Translations under genes and position numbers: made by a program
In this document: piece by piece, positions 46,831-57,650 of the stretch
How positions within the stretch are numbered: position 1 is the stretch's first letter
How the letters are laid out: each line of letters starts with the position of its first letter
Assembly (NCBI RefSeq): GCF_023065955.2
Contig: NW_026622897.1
Location: 4,221,001 to 4,285,000, forward strand
From: Ursus arctos
Taxonomy: Eukaryota; Chordata; Mammalia; Carnivora; Ursidae
Reading direction: 5' to 3'
Length of the DNA: 64,000 nt
The notes under the pieces: generated by a model
Database searches by the model: none
Seen by the model: only the letters and a program-made list of their open reading frames with translations
What the model was told of the DNA's origin: nothing

Positions 46831-47049
46831 AGATATCACAACTCAAAAACTGTGTACATCTAGAGAAATTATATCCTAGAGGATTAAAATACTTTGAAAA
46901 TGTCATTATCAATCCATCTTCACTAATCTTTGGAGAATTACAGAGAATTAAAACCTTGCCAAAAGAATTAAGAATTAAGATAAGGATATATTGGCCTAAT
47001 TTCAAAAAGGGGGTACAAGTGATTTCTGGACACTTACGTCCATGCCTAG

Positions 47050-47450
47050 ATGTATTAGTTTTCTAGGGCTGTTATAACAGAGTACCCCAAACTCAGTGTC
47101 TTAAAACAACAGAAATTTTTTCTCTTGCAGTTCTGGAAGCAAAAAGCTCTAAATCAAGGTTTTGACAGGGCCATGCTCTCTCACAAGGCTTAGGAGGAAA
47201 CTCTGTTCCATGTCTTTCTCCTTGCTTCTGATGTTACTGGCAATCCTTGGCATTCCTGTGCTTGTAGACGCATCACAAAGTCTCTGCACCATCACGTGGC
47301 ATTCCTCCTGTCTGTCTGTCTGTCTCTGTGTCTCTTCCCCTTCTATAAGGACACCAGTTACACTGGATTAGGGCTCACCCTAATGACCTCATCCTAAATT
47401 GATTACAGCTGCAAAGACCCTATTTCCAAATAAGGTCATGTTCACATGGA
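47050..47450 (-). repeat. MaLR LTR (MLT1/MST-type, antisense, near full length)
   Basis: TATTAGTTTTCTAGGGCTG, GTCTTAAAACAACAGAAATTTTTTC, CTGGCAATCCTTGGCATTCCTG, TTGTAGACGCATCAC, CTGGATTAGGGCTCACCC and CTATTTCCAAATAAGGTCATG. A (TGTC)n at 47312-47330 is internal. Confidence 0.9.
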
Positions 47451-48984
47451 AAATGAAATGGAAATTTCTGGAACTTAACAAATGTTCACTAAGAACAAAG
47501 GGATGCCAAACTGACAATATTTCCTTTTGCTTTAAGGTTATTACACTGCTTGGTCTGGGTAATGTCAAAGACATAGTGTACTTTGGTTTAAAAAAGGCAT
47601 TTAACATTATCATTATTTCTACTTCATATTTCTGTCCTCCTAGTGAGCTGGTTTAGGTGAATTCAGAACTGATTAGACAAATTCCCAAAATACTGCACAT
47701 TGCATATTTTGCATATTATCAATCTTGATGGTGGTCTATAGCGCCCTGCAGGATGCTATAATACATGCTTTGAAATTGTCTATTTTTATCAAAAATTTAT
47801 TATCAGAGTATGTTTAACTCACATTTGATTCAAAAACATAAAGGGTTGATAACATAGAAAAAGAAAATGAATATTTAAGCACGTCTACACACAATCGTGC
47901 TAAACCGGTATTAAATTTAAATCAATTGAACAAGGATATATGTGCCTATTCTTCTAATTCTGTAAACAGGAAAAATATGAGAAGAGGAATCATCAACCAG
48001 GTTCCAGCTCTCAGTAAGACAATGAAATTATATTTTCCAAAATGCTTTCATTGGTGCTACTAATAATAGTATCATATTTGCAGAGACTTTTATGACTGCA
48101 AATTATCACAAAGTGAGCAAACAGGGCAAACACTCTGAAGACCTTGGTCAACATTCCAGAGGAAAACCTTGAAGAGAGCACGGAGCCCAGGTGAGATTCT
48201 AGGTGCTGTATGTGTATGGTATTAGAGTGGAATCCTGATTGAAACTGAGAGATGTAGGCCTAAAATCAGCTTAAATAATGAAGAAAATATACTGGTTTAT
48301 AAACCAAAAATGCAAGGAAAAATTTCAGCTTCAGTCATAGTTGGATCCCAGGGCTCAAATAATATCACCAGGATTAAGACTCCTTGTTTACTTTCTTTTT
48401 TTTCTGTTTTTTTTCCCCCCCACTAGCTTTGCTTTCCTCTGCACTGGCTTTATTATAAGGGAAGCTCTCTCTCACAGCAGCTTCCAGCAGCCCAGACCTG
48501 GACCGCACCAGCTTGACCACCCCAGTAGAGATTGGGCACCTCACCCTCAATAGTTCTAGCAAAAGTCTCAGGTCTGACACTCACCGACTCAAATTAGGAG
48601 AAAAGCCAGCAGAATTCATGCTTCTGACACTAACTGGCAATCAAGAGTGGGGTTAGGGAAAGGGCAAAGCTCATGGACTGCAATAGGAAAAGGATGGGAA
48701 AGCTCATAGATGCTACGTAAGCAAAAACAATAAATATCTATTATACGTGAAGTCCTGTCCCTTCTGGTGCCAGAGCCCACGTGGCCCTTCATGTTCATGT
48801 TAAATAGAAATCAGGCTTTGTGACCATGGCTTTGTAGCAATGCCAACAAACAAACAAAAAACACCACACATCACAGAAGATATTCTATTACAATTAGAAG
48901 GATTAATCCTTCTTATCAATTCACTCTTGAACTTTTCCAGTTAAAAGCAACAAAAGCTTCAGTGAAGTTGCATTTAAATATCCA

Positions 48985-49078
48985 GTCTGATACGAGTACC
49001 TTGCCACCTATGAAGAATTAATCAATTAATTAATTTAAAATTAAACAGCCCCATGTGGGTTGTAGTTACTCTACAGGA
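48985..49078. repeat. DNA-transposon fragment (same family as 44325)
   Basis: AATTAATCAATTAATTAATTTAAAATTAAACAGCCCCATGTGGGTTGTAGTTACTCTACAG matches the right half of the element at 44325-44500. Confidence 0.6.
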
Positions 49079-49110
49079 AGATAATTAATGAAGATAAGAA
49101 TTGATGAAGA

Positions 49111-49309
49111 GGCGCGCCTGGCTGGCGCAGTCGTTAAGCATCTGCCTTCGGCTCAGGGCGTGATCCCGGAGTCCTGGGATCAAGCCCCACGTCAGCCTCC
49201 TCCACTGGGAGGCTGCTTCTTCCTCTCCCACTCCCCCTGCCTGTGTTCCCTCTCTCGCTGGCTGTCTCTCTCTGTCAAACAAATAAATAAAAATCTTTAA
49301 AGAAAAAAA
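49111..49309 (+). mobile_element. Young CanSINE (bear-like subfamily)
   Basis: GGCGCGCCTGGCTGGCGCAG (head, tRNA-like A box region), CTTCGGCTCAGGGCGTGATCC, CCCACTCCCCCTGCCTGTG, CTCTCGCTGGCTGTCTCTC and AAATAAATAAAAATC plus an A-rich tail. Exact duplication AAGAATTGATGAAGA at 49096-49110 and 49310-49324. Confidence 0.97.
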
Positions 49310-49689
49310 AAGAATTGATGAAGAAAATGTATAGCAATGTCAAAAGACATAGCTGATCGTTCTTTACATCAAGTTACTCCCACAGGAACACGGGTGATTT
49401 CTCCAATTGAGAAAAAGAGCCCCTTTGGACTAGCCATTGAAATACAGATGGATGTTGGGGGAACCCCAGACCATTGGGAAACAAGGAAAAAACACAGACT
49501 GACCCCTGAGTTAGAGCCTCGCTCCAGAGAACACCATGGTCCTGAAAGAACCATGACTAGTGTCCAAATTTAGATAAGACCTAAAATTACGGATTTGTGG
49601 GAAGTTCAACAACTACCATTCTAATTCAAGTCTTTGACCAAATGATCTATAAATGTGTTATACGTGTCCATACATGTAAAGGATCCAGC

Positions 49690-49960
49690 AAGAAACATCC
49701 AAGTGTGTACCTGCCGGCCTCACTGCTTCCAACTCCCTCTCTGCCAGGCTCTTCCACAAATCCCACCTACCTCATCTCTTATAAATACTATTTTCACAAT
49801 GTTAGCTGCTTTACAAAACTTTGAAATGGCTCCCTGGTATTAAGTGCATTAAACCTAAGTCTCTCATCCTCAATTTTAAAGCCCTTTGTAAGTCAGACCT
49901 GCCCAGTAGCCAGTCTGTTCACCACCACCCCTAACACATACTCTTCATCTTATTTTGATC
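49690..49960 (+). repeat. L2 LINE fragment
   Basis: GGCCTCACTGCTTCCAACTCC, TTTGAAATGGCTCCCTGG, TTTAAAGCCCTTTGTAAGTCAGACC resemble L2 ('CAGTGGCTCCCCA...AGCATGGCACACAAGGCCC'). Confidence 0.6.
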
Positions 49961-50029
49961 ATTCGACTGTTCAAGTAAACACTGTGCTTTTTTCTACTTC
50001 CCGAATTTGGCTCACGTTGATTCCCTACC

Positions 50030-50462
50030 AGGGTAGGAAGAACAAGGTCTCCACAAAGATTTTCCTGTCCTAATCCCCAGCACCCGTGAACATGTTTCCT
50101 TGATGACCAAAGGGATTTTGCAGGTATCATTAAGGATCTTAAAATGAAGACATCATTCTGGATTATCCGGGTGAGCCCCATATAATCACAGGGTCCTTAT
50201 AACAAGGATCAGGAGAGTCCCGAGGCAGAAGCAGAGGTTGCAGGGATGTGCACTAAAAATACAGTAAAGGGCCACAAGTCGAAAAAATGTCAGCGGTCCC
50301 TGGAAGCTAGAGAAGGCAGGGACTGGATTCTCTCCTAGCAGAGTCCCCAAAGAATGCAGCCCTACCAATACTTTCATTTTAGCCTCGTAAGACTGACCTC
50401 CAGGACCGCAAGCTAGTAACTGCGTTATTTTAAGACACTGCGTTGGTGAAGTTTGTTACGAC
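50030..50462 (+). repeat. MaLR LTR (MLT1-type, sense)
   Basis: TCCTGTCCTAATCCCCAGCACC, GGGATTTTGCAGGTATCATTAAG, ATCCGGGTGAGCCCCATATAATC, GGGTCCTTATAACAAGG, GGAAGCTAGAGAAGGCAGGG, ATTCTCTCCTAGCAGAG, GAATGCAGCCCTACC and TATTTTAAGACACTGCG...GAAGTTTGTTACG. Nearly full length. Confidence 0.83.
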
Positions 50463-50516
50463 GACAGTCGGAAAGGAATATATCCACCAACGCCGCCTTC
50501 ATGACATAGCAGTTTT

Positions 50517-50714
50517 TTTTTTTTTAAAGATTTTATTTATTTATTCGACAGAGATAGAGACAGCCAGCGAGAGAGGGAACACAAGCAGGGGGAGTGGGAG
50601 AGGGAGAAGCAGGCTCATAGCGGAGGAGCCTTATGTGGGACTCGATCCCGTAACGCCGGGATCACGCCCTGAGCCGAAGGCAGACGCTTAACCGCTGTGC
50701 CACCCAGGCGCCCC
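50517..50714 (-). mobile_element. Young CanSINE (bear-like subfamily)
   Basis: Antisense: T run, AAAGATTTTATTTATTTATTCG, CCAGCGAGAGAGGGAACAC, GGCTCATAGCGGAGGAGCC, GATCCCGTAACGCCGGG, GCCCTGAGCCGAAGGCAGACG and CACCCAGGCGCCCC. Exact 14-base duplication GACATAGCAGTTTT at 50503-50516 and 50715-50728. Confidence 0.97.
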
Positions 50715-50825
50715 GACATAGCAGTTTTCAACACCGTACTCTTTACCAAGACGTCTCTGACCTCCCTCTTTTATGCACACGTCCTCTGTCAAGGGTTTAG
50801 ATACAGAATGTTCTTTCTTTCTTAG

Positions 50826-51149
50826 TGTGCTGTCTTGAGTAAACTCGAAACCTCTTGTCAGAAGGGATCACCAGAGCTGATGCTGCACGTTCTCCGCTGG
50901 AGTTGTGCGCTCGTGTACAAAGCACGCTTGCCGCTTGTCAGGTGTCGGTCGGCCGAAGTTCATCGAGAATACGATGAATATGAGTCATACAAAGTACTGT
51001 GCCCGAACCTGTGGGACTTAGTACAAAGAACTGATGTCCTTGTCCCCTACAACACTATCTTGGGAGTGATAAAACACACTCTCGACCAACTGAACGAGAA
51101 TCCAGGACAGGCTAAGGAAAATGACAGAGTTAAGAAGGAAAAGTTATAG
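50826..51149 (+). CDS. Unrecognised 107-codon ORF, possible exon or retrocopy fragment
   Basis: I do not recognise this protein. The frame is open from CAVLSKLETS at 50826 to the stop TAG at 51147-51149. It lacks an ATG near its start (the first in-frame Met is in ELMLHVL), which suits an internal or terminal exon or a 5'-truncated copy better than a complete gene. The base composition is that of a soluble coding sequence: HREYDEYESYK, LCPNLWDLVQRTDVLVPY, TLDQLNENPGQ and a basic end KKEKL, with no low-complexity run. TTCTTTCTTTCTTAG sits directly upstream and would serve as a splice acceptor. The patch keeps many CpGs (CGTTCTCCGC, GCGCTCG, GTCGGTCGGCCG) in a CpG-poor intron. It is on the strand opposite GUCY1A2. 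No poly(A) tail or flanking duplication was found. Chance is not excluded. Confidence 0.35.
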   Translation, partial: CAVLSKLETSCQKGSPELMLHVLRWSCALVYKARLPLVRCRSAEVHREYDEYESYKVLCPNLWDLVQRTDVLVPYNTILGVIKHTLDQLNENPGQAKENDRVKKEKL

Positions 51150-51984
51150 GAGTTTAGATGTGGGAGAGTTTTCTCGTCGGATTCCAAGATAATCTCACAG
51201 AAGAAGTGGCATATTGTCCTGCTTCGCGTTCTCGCACCTATGTTTGATCACGCCTTCCTATCTACTTCCCTCAAACTAATCATCTTCCTCATGACACTTT
51301 CCACTATTTTTATTTGGTTTGGGGGTCACCCCAGTGAGCAAAGCACAGGGCTCAGCAACCCATCCCTCTGAAATGGTTCTGACTCCTCCCCTCTCTCCTT
51401 CTCTTCGGTCTGTTTCCACGACCCAAGCCTACCATCTATATTTCCATCCTCATTTCTACCATCTTCATCAGCATGCTCAGTTCTCATTAACGAGAACCTC
51501 GAGCTCTCACCTCAGTCCCCTCGCTATGCCATGAACGCAGTTTTACAAGCCCTTACGGACCACTGGCCTCTGTACTGACAGACTACCTGTGTATGTCAGG
51601 ATGGATCCATAAGTCCCTATCAGTTAACCGAATTTTAAAAACTAATCTGTCATTTGATTAGAGTGCGTAATACAAGGTGATTTGACAAATTTTATGTCAT
51701 TCAAACTTCTTCAAAATGTGCTGTTTCATACAATAGGGGTTCGGTTCTTGAAAAATTTGGGGAACAGTGGATTAAACAATTGTAGAATCCTTTACTATAA
51801 GCTTTCAGAGCCTCTGTCACACAAAAGTGCACTGTGAATCCCCAAGGGGGTATAGGATGCAATGTATCAAAAAGGGACGTCACCACAAAATCCTAGTTTT
51901 ATTGTTGCTGTTTGCTAGTTTTGTTTTGGTCACATTCATATCAACAGTTTTGGAGAGGACAGTTCGGGAACTATCAATACAGTG

Positions 51985-52140
51985 AAGAAAGCTCTGAAAT
52001 CTCAGAGTACTAGCTCTTCCACTAACTATCTGTGTGGCTAAAGCTTCTGGAGACTCTCATCATTTCCCCATTTATAATTGAAGGGGAAAATTAGATCATC
52101 TCTGAGGTTCCTTCCAGCTCTAACCTTCTATGATTCTGTT
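51985..52140 (+). repeat. MIR3-like SINE (sense)
   Basis: AGTACTAGCTCTTCCACTAACTATCTGTG, CATCATTTCCCCATTTATAATTG, TTAGATCATCTCTGAGGTTCC and TTCCAGCTCTAACCTTCTATG, the MIR3 order. Confidence 0.87.
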
Positions 52141-52439
52141 TTCCCAGAATTAATCTAATTGTCCAGTGGTTTGGATTGTGTTCAGACAACGAACAACTTT
52201 CATTTCCAATTACACTTGATTCTAGAAAAGGCACGTCCACGGTAAATGTGGGAAGTCTTATAACTTTATGTACATCTACAGCAGAGTTACGGCATCAGCT
52301 GCATGTGAACTTTGGCTCCTCCATAAAGGCTCCAAGGATGAATAAATCACAAGGGATCTAGTAATTGGTCACACAACTGGCATAGTCCTCAAAAGATGGC
52401 CATACCTCAGTCCATCTGACTTCCTGAATTTTTCATGTT

Positions 52440-52487
52440 TCTGTTTTGGGTTTTTTTGTTTTTTTGTTTTTTGTTTTTGTTTTTACA
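52440..52487 (+). repeat. T-rich (TTTTG)n low-complexity tract
   Basis: Runs of 5-8 T separated by single G. Confidence 0.9.
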
Positions 52488-52559
52488 TGAAGTCCAATAT
52501 GACCCAGAATGATTATACAATTTGCTAACTCGAATTCACAAAACTAGGGACTAGTAAGT

Positions 52560-52870
52560 CTGCCTTAAAATGTAGTATTCTTATTAAAATTTTATTGCTC
52601 ATGAAAAGGGTAAAACGACAAATACCCATTACCCGTCATCCACCTAAAGAAATAAAATATTGACAATAAGGATGAAGCCCTTAGGACTCCTCTTCCAGAC
52701 TGCATTCTTCCTCTTCTCCTCAGAGGTAACCAACCGTACGTTCAACAGTAAGACAAAGCAATAAGCGTGGAAAGCTCTCAAGTAAATACTATTGCAACCA
52801 GTTCTCCGGATTTGTCCAGAATAATTTTTGACATATCAATTTTGTTCATTTCAAAATTCTCTGCATGAAC
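52560..52870. repeat. Old L1M-like 3' fragment (weak)
   Basis: CCATTACCCGTCATCCACCTAAAG...AATAAAATATTGACAATAAGG...CCTCTTCTCCTCAGAGGTAACC resembles a known old repeat ('CCATCACCCAACTTAAGAAATAGAAC...CCAGAGGTAACCAC'). Confidence 0.45.
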
Positions 52871-53094
52871 ACATTTTGTTTCGTAGGGTTTTAGAAATGT
52901 TAATCACTAATAAGGATGCACTTGCTATATATTGTTACATAACTTTCCTGGCAATGAGTGAGGGGCAATACAAACGTCATCACCATGTATGAGAACAGCA
53001 TCTGCTGGAAGCTCCTTCAGAACATCCCAGACTCTGCCCTGATTTATCAACAGCGAAGCACAATGAGTCACTTCCCCCCACTGGAGACTTTTGC

Positions 53095-53235
53095 CAAGCA
53101 CCTTCCTCTCTTTCTCTTTCTTCTTCTCTCCCTCCCCATCCTCTCGCTCCCTCTCTCCAACACTTCTCCTTCTCTCCCTCCCTTCCTCTATTTCTTCCTT
53201 TCCTTCTTCCTTCCTCCCGCTCTCTCTTTATTTAT
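53095..53235 (+). repeat. Pyrimidine-rich low-complexity tract
   Basis: CTTCCTCTCTTTCTCTTTC and TTCCTTTCCTTCTTCC type sequence. The open frame over it reads Leu/Pro/Ser runs. Confidence 0.85.
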
Positions 53236-54479
53236 TTGTCACAAGAGAATAAAAATTGGCTCAGCTCTCCACCGTCCACGTCAGTACATCATACCTGGAG
53301 GTGGGGTGTTTAGAAACGCATCACCATCATCCAAGTGGCCAAAGAATTGACTCAAGGTTATTACGTAATTTGTGGAGATGGGAAAGAGAAGACACAGTGA
53401 GTGGGACAGGACTTGCCTTGTTCAAAATGGAATTTTACATGAAACAAATTATTCAGATGATTGGTCAACTGTGCATTTCGCTTTTCTTTAATGGCTCCCA
53501 TTCCCAAAATACTCACGTAAGAATTTAACACAGTCAAGATGTATAACAAGCAGCTTAAAACAAGGTGGGGTTTGGGGGAGGAAGATAAAGGATTGTTTAA
53601 ACAATCACTAAATTACCATTTCCTAATGGCTAGGTTCAGATGGACTGTGTATTTTAAGATTGAAAGTATCTAGTGAAAACAGGCACAAAATATTCTCTTT
53701 GGACTTTATAAATCTAATCTACAGAAGAAACTATCTTGGACCTAAGGCAGAGCATGGAAGTTCATTTTCATTTGACAGTATCTTCAATCTTCCCACTATC
53801 ATTTCACAGAAAATTACACTTGTCAACAATGTGCATTTTTTTTTTTTTTGCCATTGATACTTACCCCCAAAAGAATAAAATTTGTCTCTAGGGGGAAAAA
53901 CATCATATGCTTGGTAAAGAAAGAGTATAAGACAGTAACCAACTCACATGTTTACTAGAGAAGTGATGTTAAGACTGCATCAGTTCTGACCCCGAACTAT
54001 AAAACAGGCTCCAGCTTGCACAATTCATCACTCAATCCCTCAGGCTCTCATCAGAGAAACACATGAAAACTGCATATGTGAGGTCACCATTTTAGCTAAC
54101 TGGCAGACTGCTCTGTGTCATCTCTGTGTATATATGCCTGCATTTGGATAAGGAAAAATGATATTTGCCTTTGATATTATATATGGAAGGTATCCAGAGA
54201 AAGTGATCACGTCACTTTCACTTTCCAGAGAAGTCCTTCCTGAAGAGGACTAAGGTGACACTGTCTAACCTTTTGTACTCATTCTGTTCTGCACCTGTAA
54301 AAGCATCTTTCCAGTCCCACAACACTTAGAATAAGCCTTCATCTCACCCTGGAACCTGAAGATTTGCCATCCATCTCAACTCAGCCAACAAGAGAGGAGA
54401 CTTCTGGATATACTTATCTCCACATGTATAATTTACACAAAGGATATTTTCATAATGGGTAGTATATGTCCACGAAAAT

Positions 54480-54850
54480 GTACTTACTCACTGACAAACA
54501 ATTACTGTGAACCTAGAGTGTGACAAAGATTACAGACACTGGGATTCTGTGGTGAGCAAGACAATATGGATTCTGTCTCCATGGACATGTCCCTCTGTTA
54601 TGTCTGGAAGAGCTACGACAGCTAGAACAGGCAATTTTATTAACCAGAGTACAAGGAGGGCTTCCCGGACATCCTGGTTGAATCTACATCGAAAAGACTA
54701 ACTGGAGCTAACCAGGTGAGTATTTGAGAGAAGAGTATATCAGGCAAAGAGACGGGCATTACAAATGGACTGAGGTGAGGAAGACAAGAGAAAAAAAGGC
54801 AGTTGGGGAGGAGCAGGAAGGGGAGGAAGGGCTCAGAAACAAGCCCCATC
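54480..54850 (-). repeat. L2 LINE (antisense)
   Basis: TTACTGTGAACCTAGAGTGTG, CACTGGGATTCTGTGGTGAGC, AAGACAATATGGATTCTGTCTCC, GACATCCTGGTTGAATC... and AGTATATCAGGCAAAGAGACGGG fit a reverse L2 ('GTGGTGAACAAGACAGAC...TTCCAGGCAGAGGGAACAG'). Confidence 0.6.
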
Positions 54851-55929
54851 CCATGGCTTCAAAGACAAGGATGAACCTGTAAAGGAAACCAGGAAGGGGC
54901 AGGCAAGTCTTTGGAAAGGGGGGGGAATGAAGGCAAAGTTATAGAAACCAAAGGGAAAAAAAGCATCTCAAGATGTACAGAGAATTTAGTAAGAGTTGAT
55001 GTTAGGAAACGGAGAGGTGTGATGAGGACTGACAAATGTTCTTGAAGATGCTTATTGTTAGTAAGAAGCTGTACTTCTCATTTCTACCATATATAACCTT
55101 ACTGAAAGCAGACAGAGGCACTCCATGCCAGATCATCTTGTTTGAGCCCTGGATTAGCTGTCAGTTTGCTCCTTAACAAAGGAGAGTCTAAAATTCAAAC
55201 TATGTTGCTTACATTTTTAACTAAAATTTAAACTATGTCACTTAGGTTTTTACTATAAATTCAGTCTTTTCAAAAACCATGCAACTCTTGGCCTAGCCAG
55301 TGACTCAATGGTTTCCCTTGTCCTTTGCTACTTTTAAAGGTATCCTCAGAAAGTTTACTCCTACAGATAAGAGGCTAAAAACACTCTGCATTAATTGGAA
55401 GGACCCACAGACGAGAAATTATAAGCTATACCCTCCTAAGCAATACATGGCATTAGCTTGAAACACACAGCTCTGAGTCAGTTACCCCAAGTGTGCCCTG
55501 CACGTGACGTCAATGGCGACAATATTTACCAGGTACTGTTTTAATATTGTAGTAAAACAAACATAGTTGAATTTTCTGGTTATCTTGTACAGTGAAAACA
55601 CCAAAAAGACAATTAATATGTAGATACATTTTGTGTGTTGCCCTGACAGGGAAATGATCGATATTCACGTTAGACAGCAACCCCAAACACTTGATGTGTC
55701 CTGGTGGGAAAACAGTCACATCTATGAGAAAACACAATGCTCTGTGGTCGAGGCGTCACTGCTCAGGTAAATGAGAGGGAAAAAATCGATTCTTGAATGC
55801 TAAGTTTTCGAATGACAAAAACATCATGTCCATTACTAGCACACATTCAAACTAAAAAAAAATTATTTTCTAATTAGCCTCTGTTTACAAAAATCCATGC
55901 CATTATTCCCTTATAGTAAGCCCTAGAGT

Positions 55930-56080
55930 AGGGGGCCAAAGAACACTAATTCCAATTTCAACATCAACCCATGTAATTCCATTTCTCTGGTAATAAAATG
56001 GGGATAGTGCTGTCATCCTATGTACTTTAGAAATGATAGATTATATGAGGTGGCCATGTGAGGTGTGGATGTACGTTGTA
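55930..56080 (+). repeat. MIR-like fragment (weak)
   Basis: CACTAATTCCAATTTCAACATC...CCATTTCTCTGGTAATAAAATGGGGATAGTGCTG...GATAGATTATATGAGG follows the MIR core and tail. Confidence 0.55.
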
Positions 56081-56175
56081 AACATTTTTAAATATCTATA
56101 ACGCATGCAATTTACTACGATCACCTCATGTGGTACATACTAAGCCAACTACAAAAAAAAAAAAAATCATTCTAA

Positions 56176-56358
56176 GGCCCCTGGGTGGCTCAGTTGGTTA
56201 AGCATCTGTCTGCCTTCAGCTCAGGTCGTGATCCCAGGGTCCTGGGATCAAGTCCCCCATCAGGCTCCCTGCTCCACGGGGAGCCTGCTTCTCCCTCTGC
56301 CTCTCTCTCTCTTTCTCTGTCTCTCATGAATAAATAAATAAATAATCTTTAAAAAAAA
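56176..56358 (+). repeat. CanSINE
   Basis: GGCCCCTGGGTGGCTCAGTTGG, CTTCAGCTCAGGTCGTGATCCC, GATCAAGTCCCCCATCAGGC, CTTCTCCCTCTGCCTC, (TC)n and AATAAATAAATAAATAATC. Possible diverged duplication ATTCTAA / ATTCCAA. Confidence 0.95.
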
Positions 56359-56629
56359 CACATTCCAAAAAATGCTTGTACTTGCAAAATGTTATTACTG
56401 TCCATAAAATATGTGATTTTGTGTCTCCAAATGGAAGAACGTTCAAGAACATGTCAACTTCGTACACGCAGTCACATATTATCTAGAGAGAATGACTGGA
56501 CGGGAAGAAACAAAGCGCTTCTCTGGGGCAGGAGTGCTCGCTCTCATGCCGTATTCCTTCTTCCCTTCCTCCTCATTGGGGAGCCATCACTGTTAACCGG
56601 GCATACTGCCATCCAGAACAGATAACGTT

Positions 56630-56920
56630 TTATAGCTTCTCTTGCAGCCAAGTGAGGCTGTTAGGCTAAATTCTGGTCAATAGGATGTAAGTTGAAACAT
56701 CAGGTTTAATATGTCCTTAGAGTACAAGGGTTCTTAAACTAAAGGTTATCTGTTTCTTCCACCCATTCGTCCCTCCCGATAGTTGGAATGTGTATATGAC
56801 GCTGGAACTCAAGCTGACATCCAGGCCATAAAGAAGAGCCTAGAAGCTGAGGGAAATGGAGCAAAAAGATAAAAGGTGTCTGGGTTCCTGGTATACAAAA
56901 ACCAACTCTAGACAGCCTAC
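56630..56920 (+). repeat. Old interspersed repeat, family not assigned
   Basis: AATTCTGGTCAATAGGATGTAAG, ATAGTTGGAATGTGTATATG, CTGGAACTCAAGCTGACATCC, AAGAGCCTAGAAGCTGAGGG and GTGTCTGGGTTCCTG follow a common mammalian repeat ('TGGCCAATGAGATGTAAGC...GGCTGGAGCTCAAGCAGCCATC...GAGCCTGGGTCCC'). Confidence 0.55.
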
Positions 56921-57214
56921 ACATTTTTCATGTGAGAGAGAAATAAATCATTATTTGGGGTCTTCAGTTATTCTCGGGCAAACCAGCCTATCTGCACGCT
57001 GTATGTATTAGTGCGTGTGCTTACGTTATCTCTATTTACAGGCACAACCATTTATAAACACAAACACAAATATTAATACATATATGTACACATATCTGTA
57101 CACACTTAGTGTAAAACAAAAACAAAAGACTATTTCTATTCAACTGTTTAGTGGAACAGACATTTCGAACGTGGAAGGCTCCAAAATGCCGACAGCATTA
57201 AATTCTCCAACATA

Positions 57215-57650
57215 ATCTCTACACAGCCAATAAAAGAGTCACCAGAAATTCTATTTCCAAATCTGGTTGTGCCACAACCCATCTTAAAATCCTCCAAAGG
57301 TGCTCTATTTCCTTGAAGATAAAGTCCAATATGATAGCAGGCACACAGGTCCTTCCAAAGGAAGCTTCCCAAGTCCGCTCCTGCACGCGTCCCGTGCTCC
57401 AGCCCCGCCTCGCCTCACCTCTTCACCTGTGCATAGAGAGGCATTCTTCCTAGCCTCTAAATGTTGCCGGCGGATGGCTAACCACCCTTCAAAATTCAGC
57501 TCAAATCTTAGCTCCACTACATGTCTTTTCCTGATACTCTTCCGTAGTCATTTCCCTGCTGTCCTTGCTGGTTCGTTCCTTTCGGCCCCTTAGGACTTCA
57601 GGCCTGTGCTTATTCCTTCCACAAAAAGACAAGTATCTACTGAGTAGCAG
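57215..57650 (+). repeat. L2 LINE 3' region
   Basis: TTAAAATCCTCCAAAGGTGC, TGAAGATAAAGTCCAATATGATAG, GGCACACAGGTCCTTCC, GCTCCAGCCCCGCC, AAATTCAGCTCAAATCTTAGC and TACATGTCTTTTCCTGATAC give a long run of L2 landmarks in order. The 97-codon open frame at 57300 lies inside it. Confidence 0.85.

Noticed and set aside
49111..49180. A tRNA gene at the heads of CanSINEs (GGCGCAG...GTTAAGC)
   Set aside because: The heads are tRNA-derived but lack the paired acceptor stem and continue into SINE bodies; they are not tRNA genes.
57300..57593. A 97-codon ORF in a locally GC-rich area
   Set aside because: The sequence follows L2 LINE landmarks in order; the frame is accidental.
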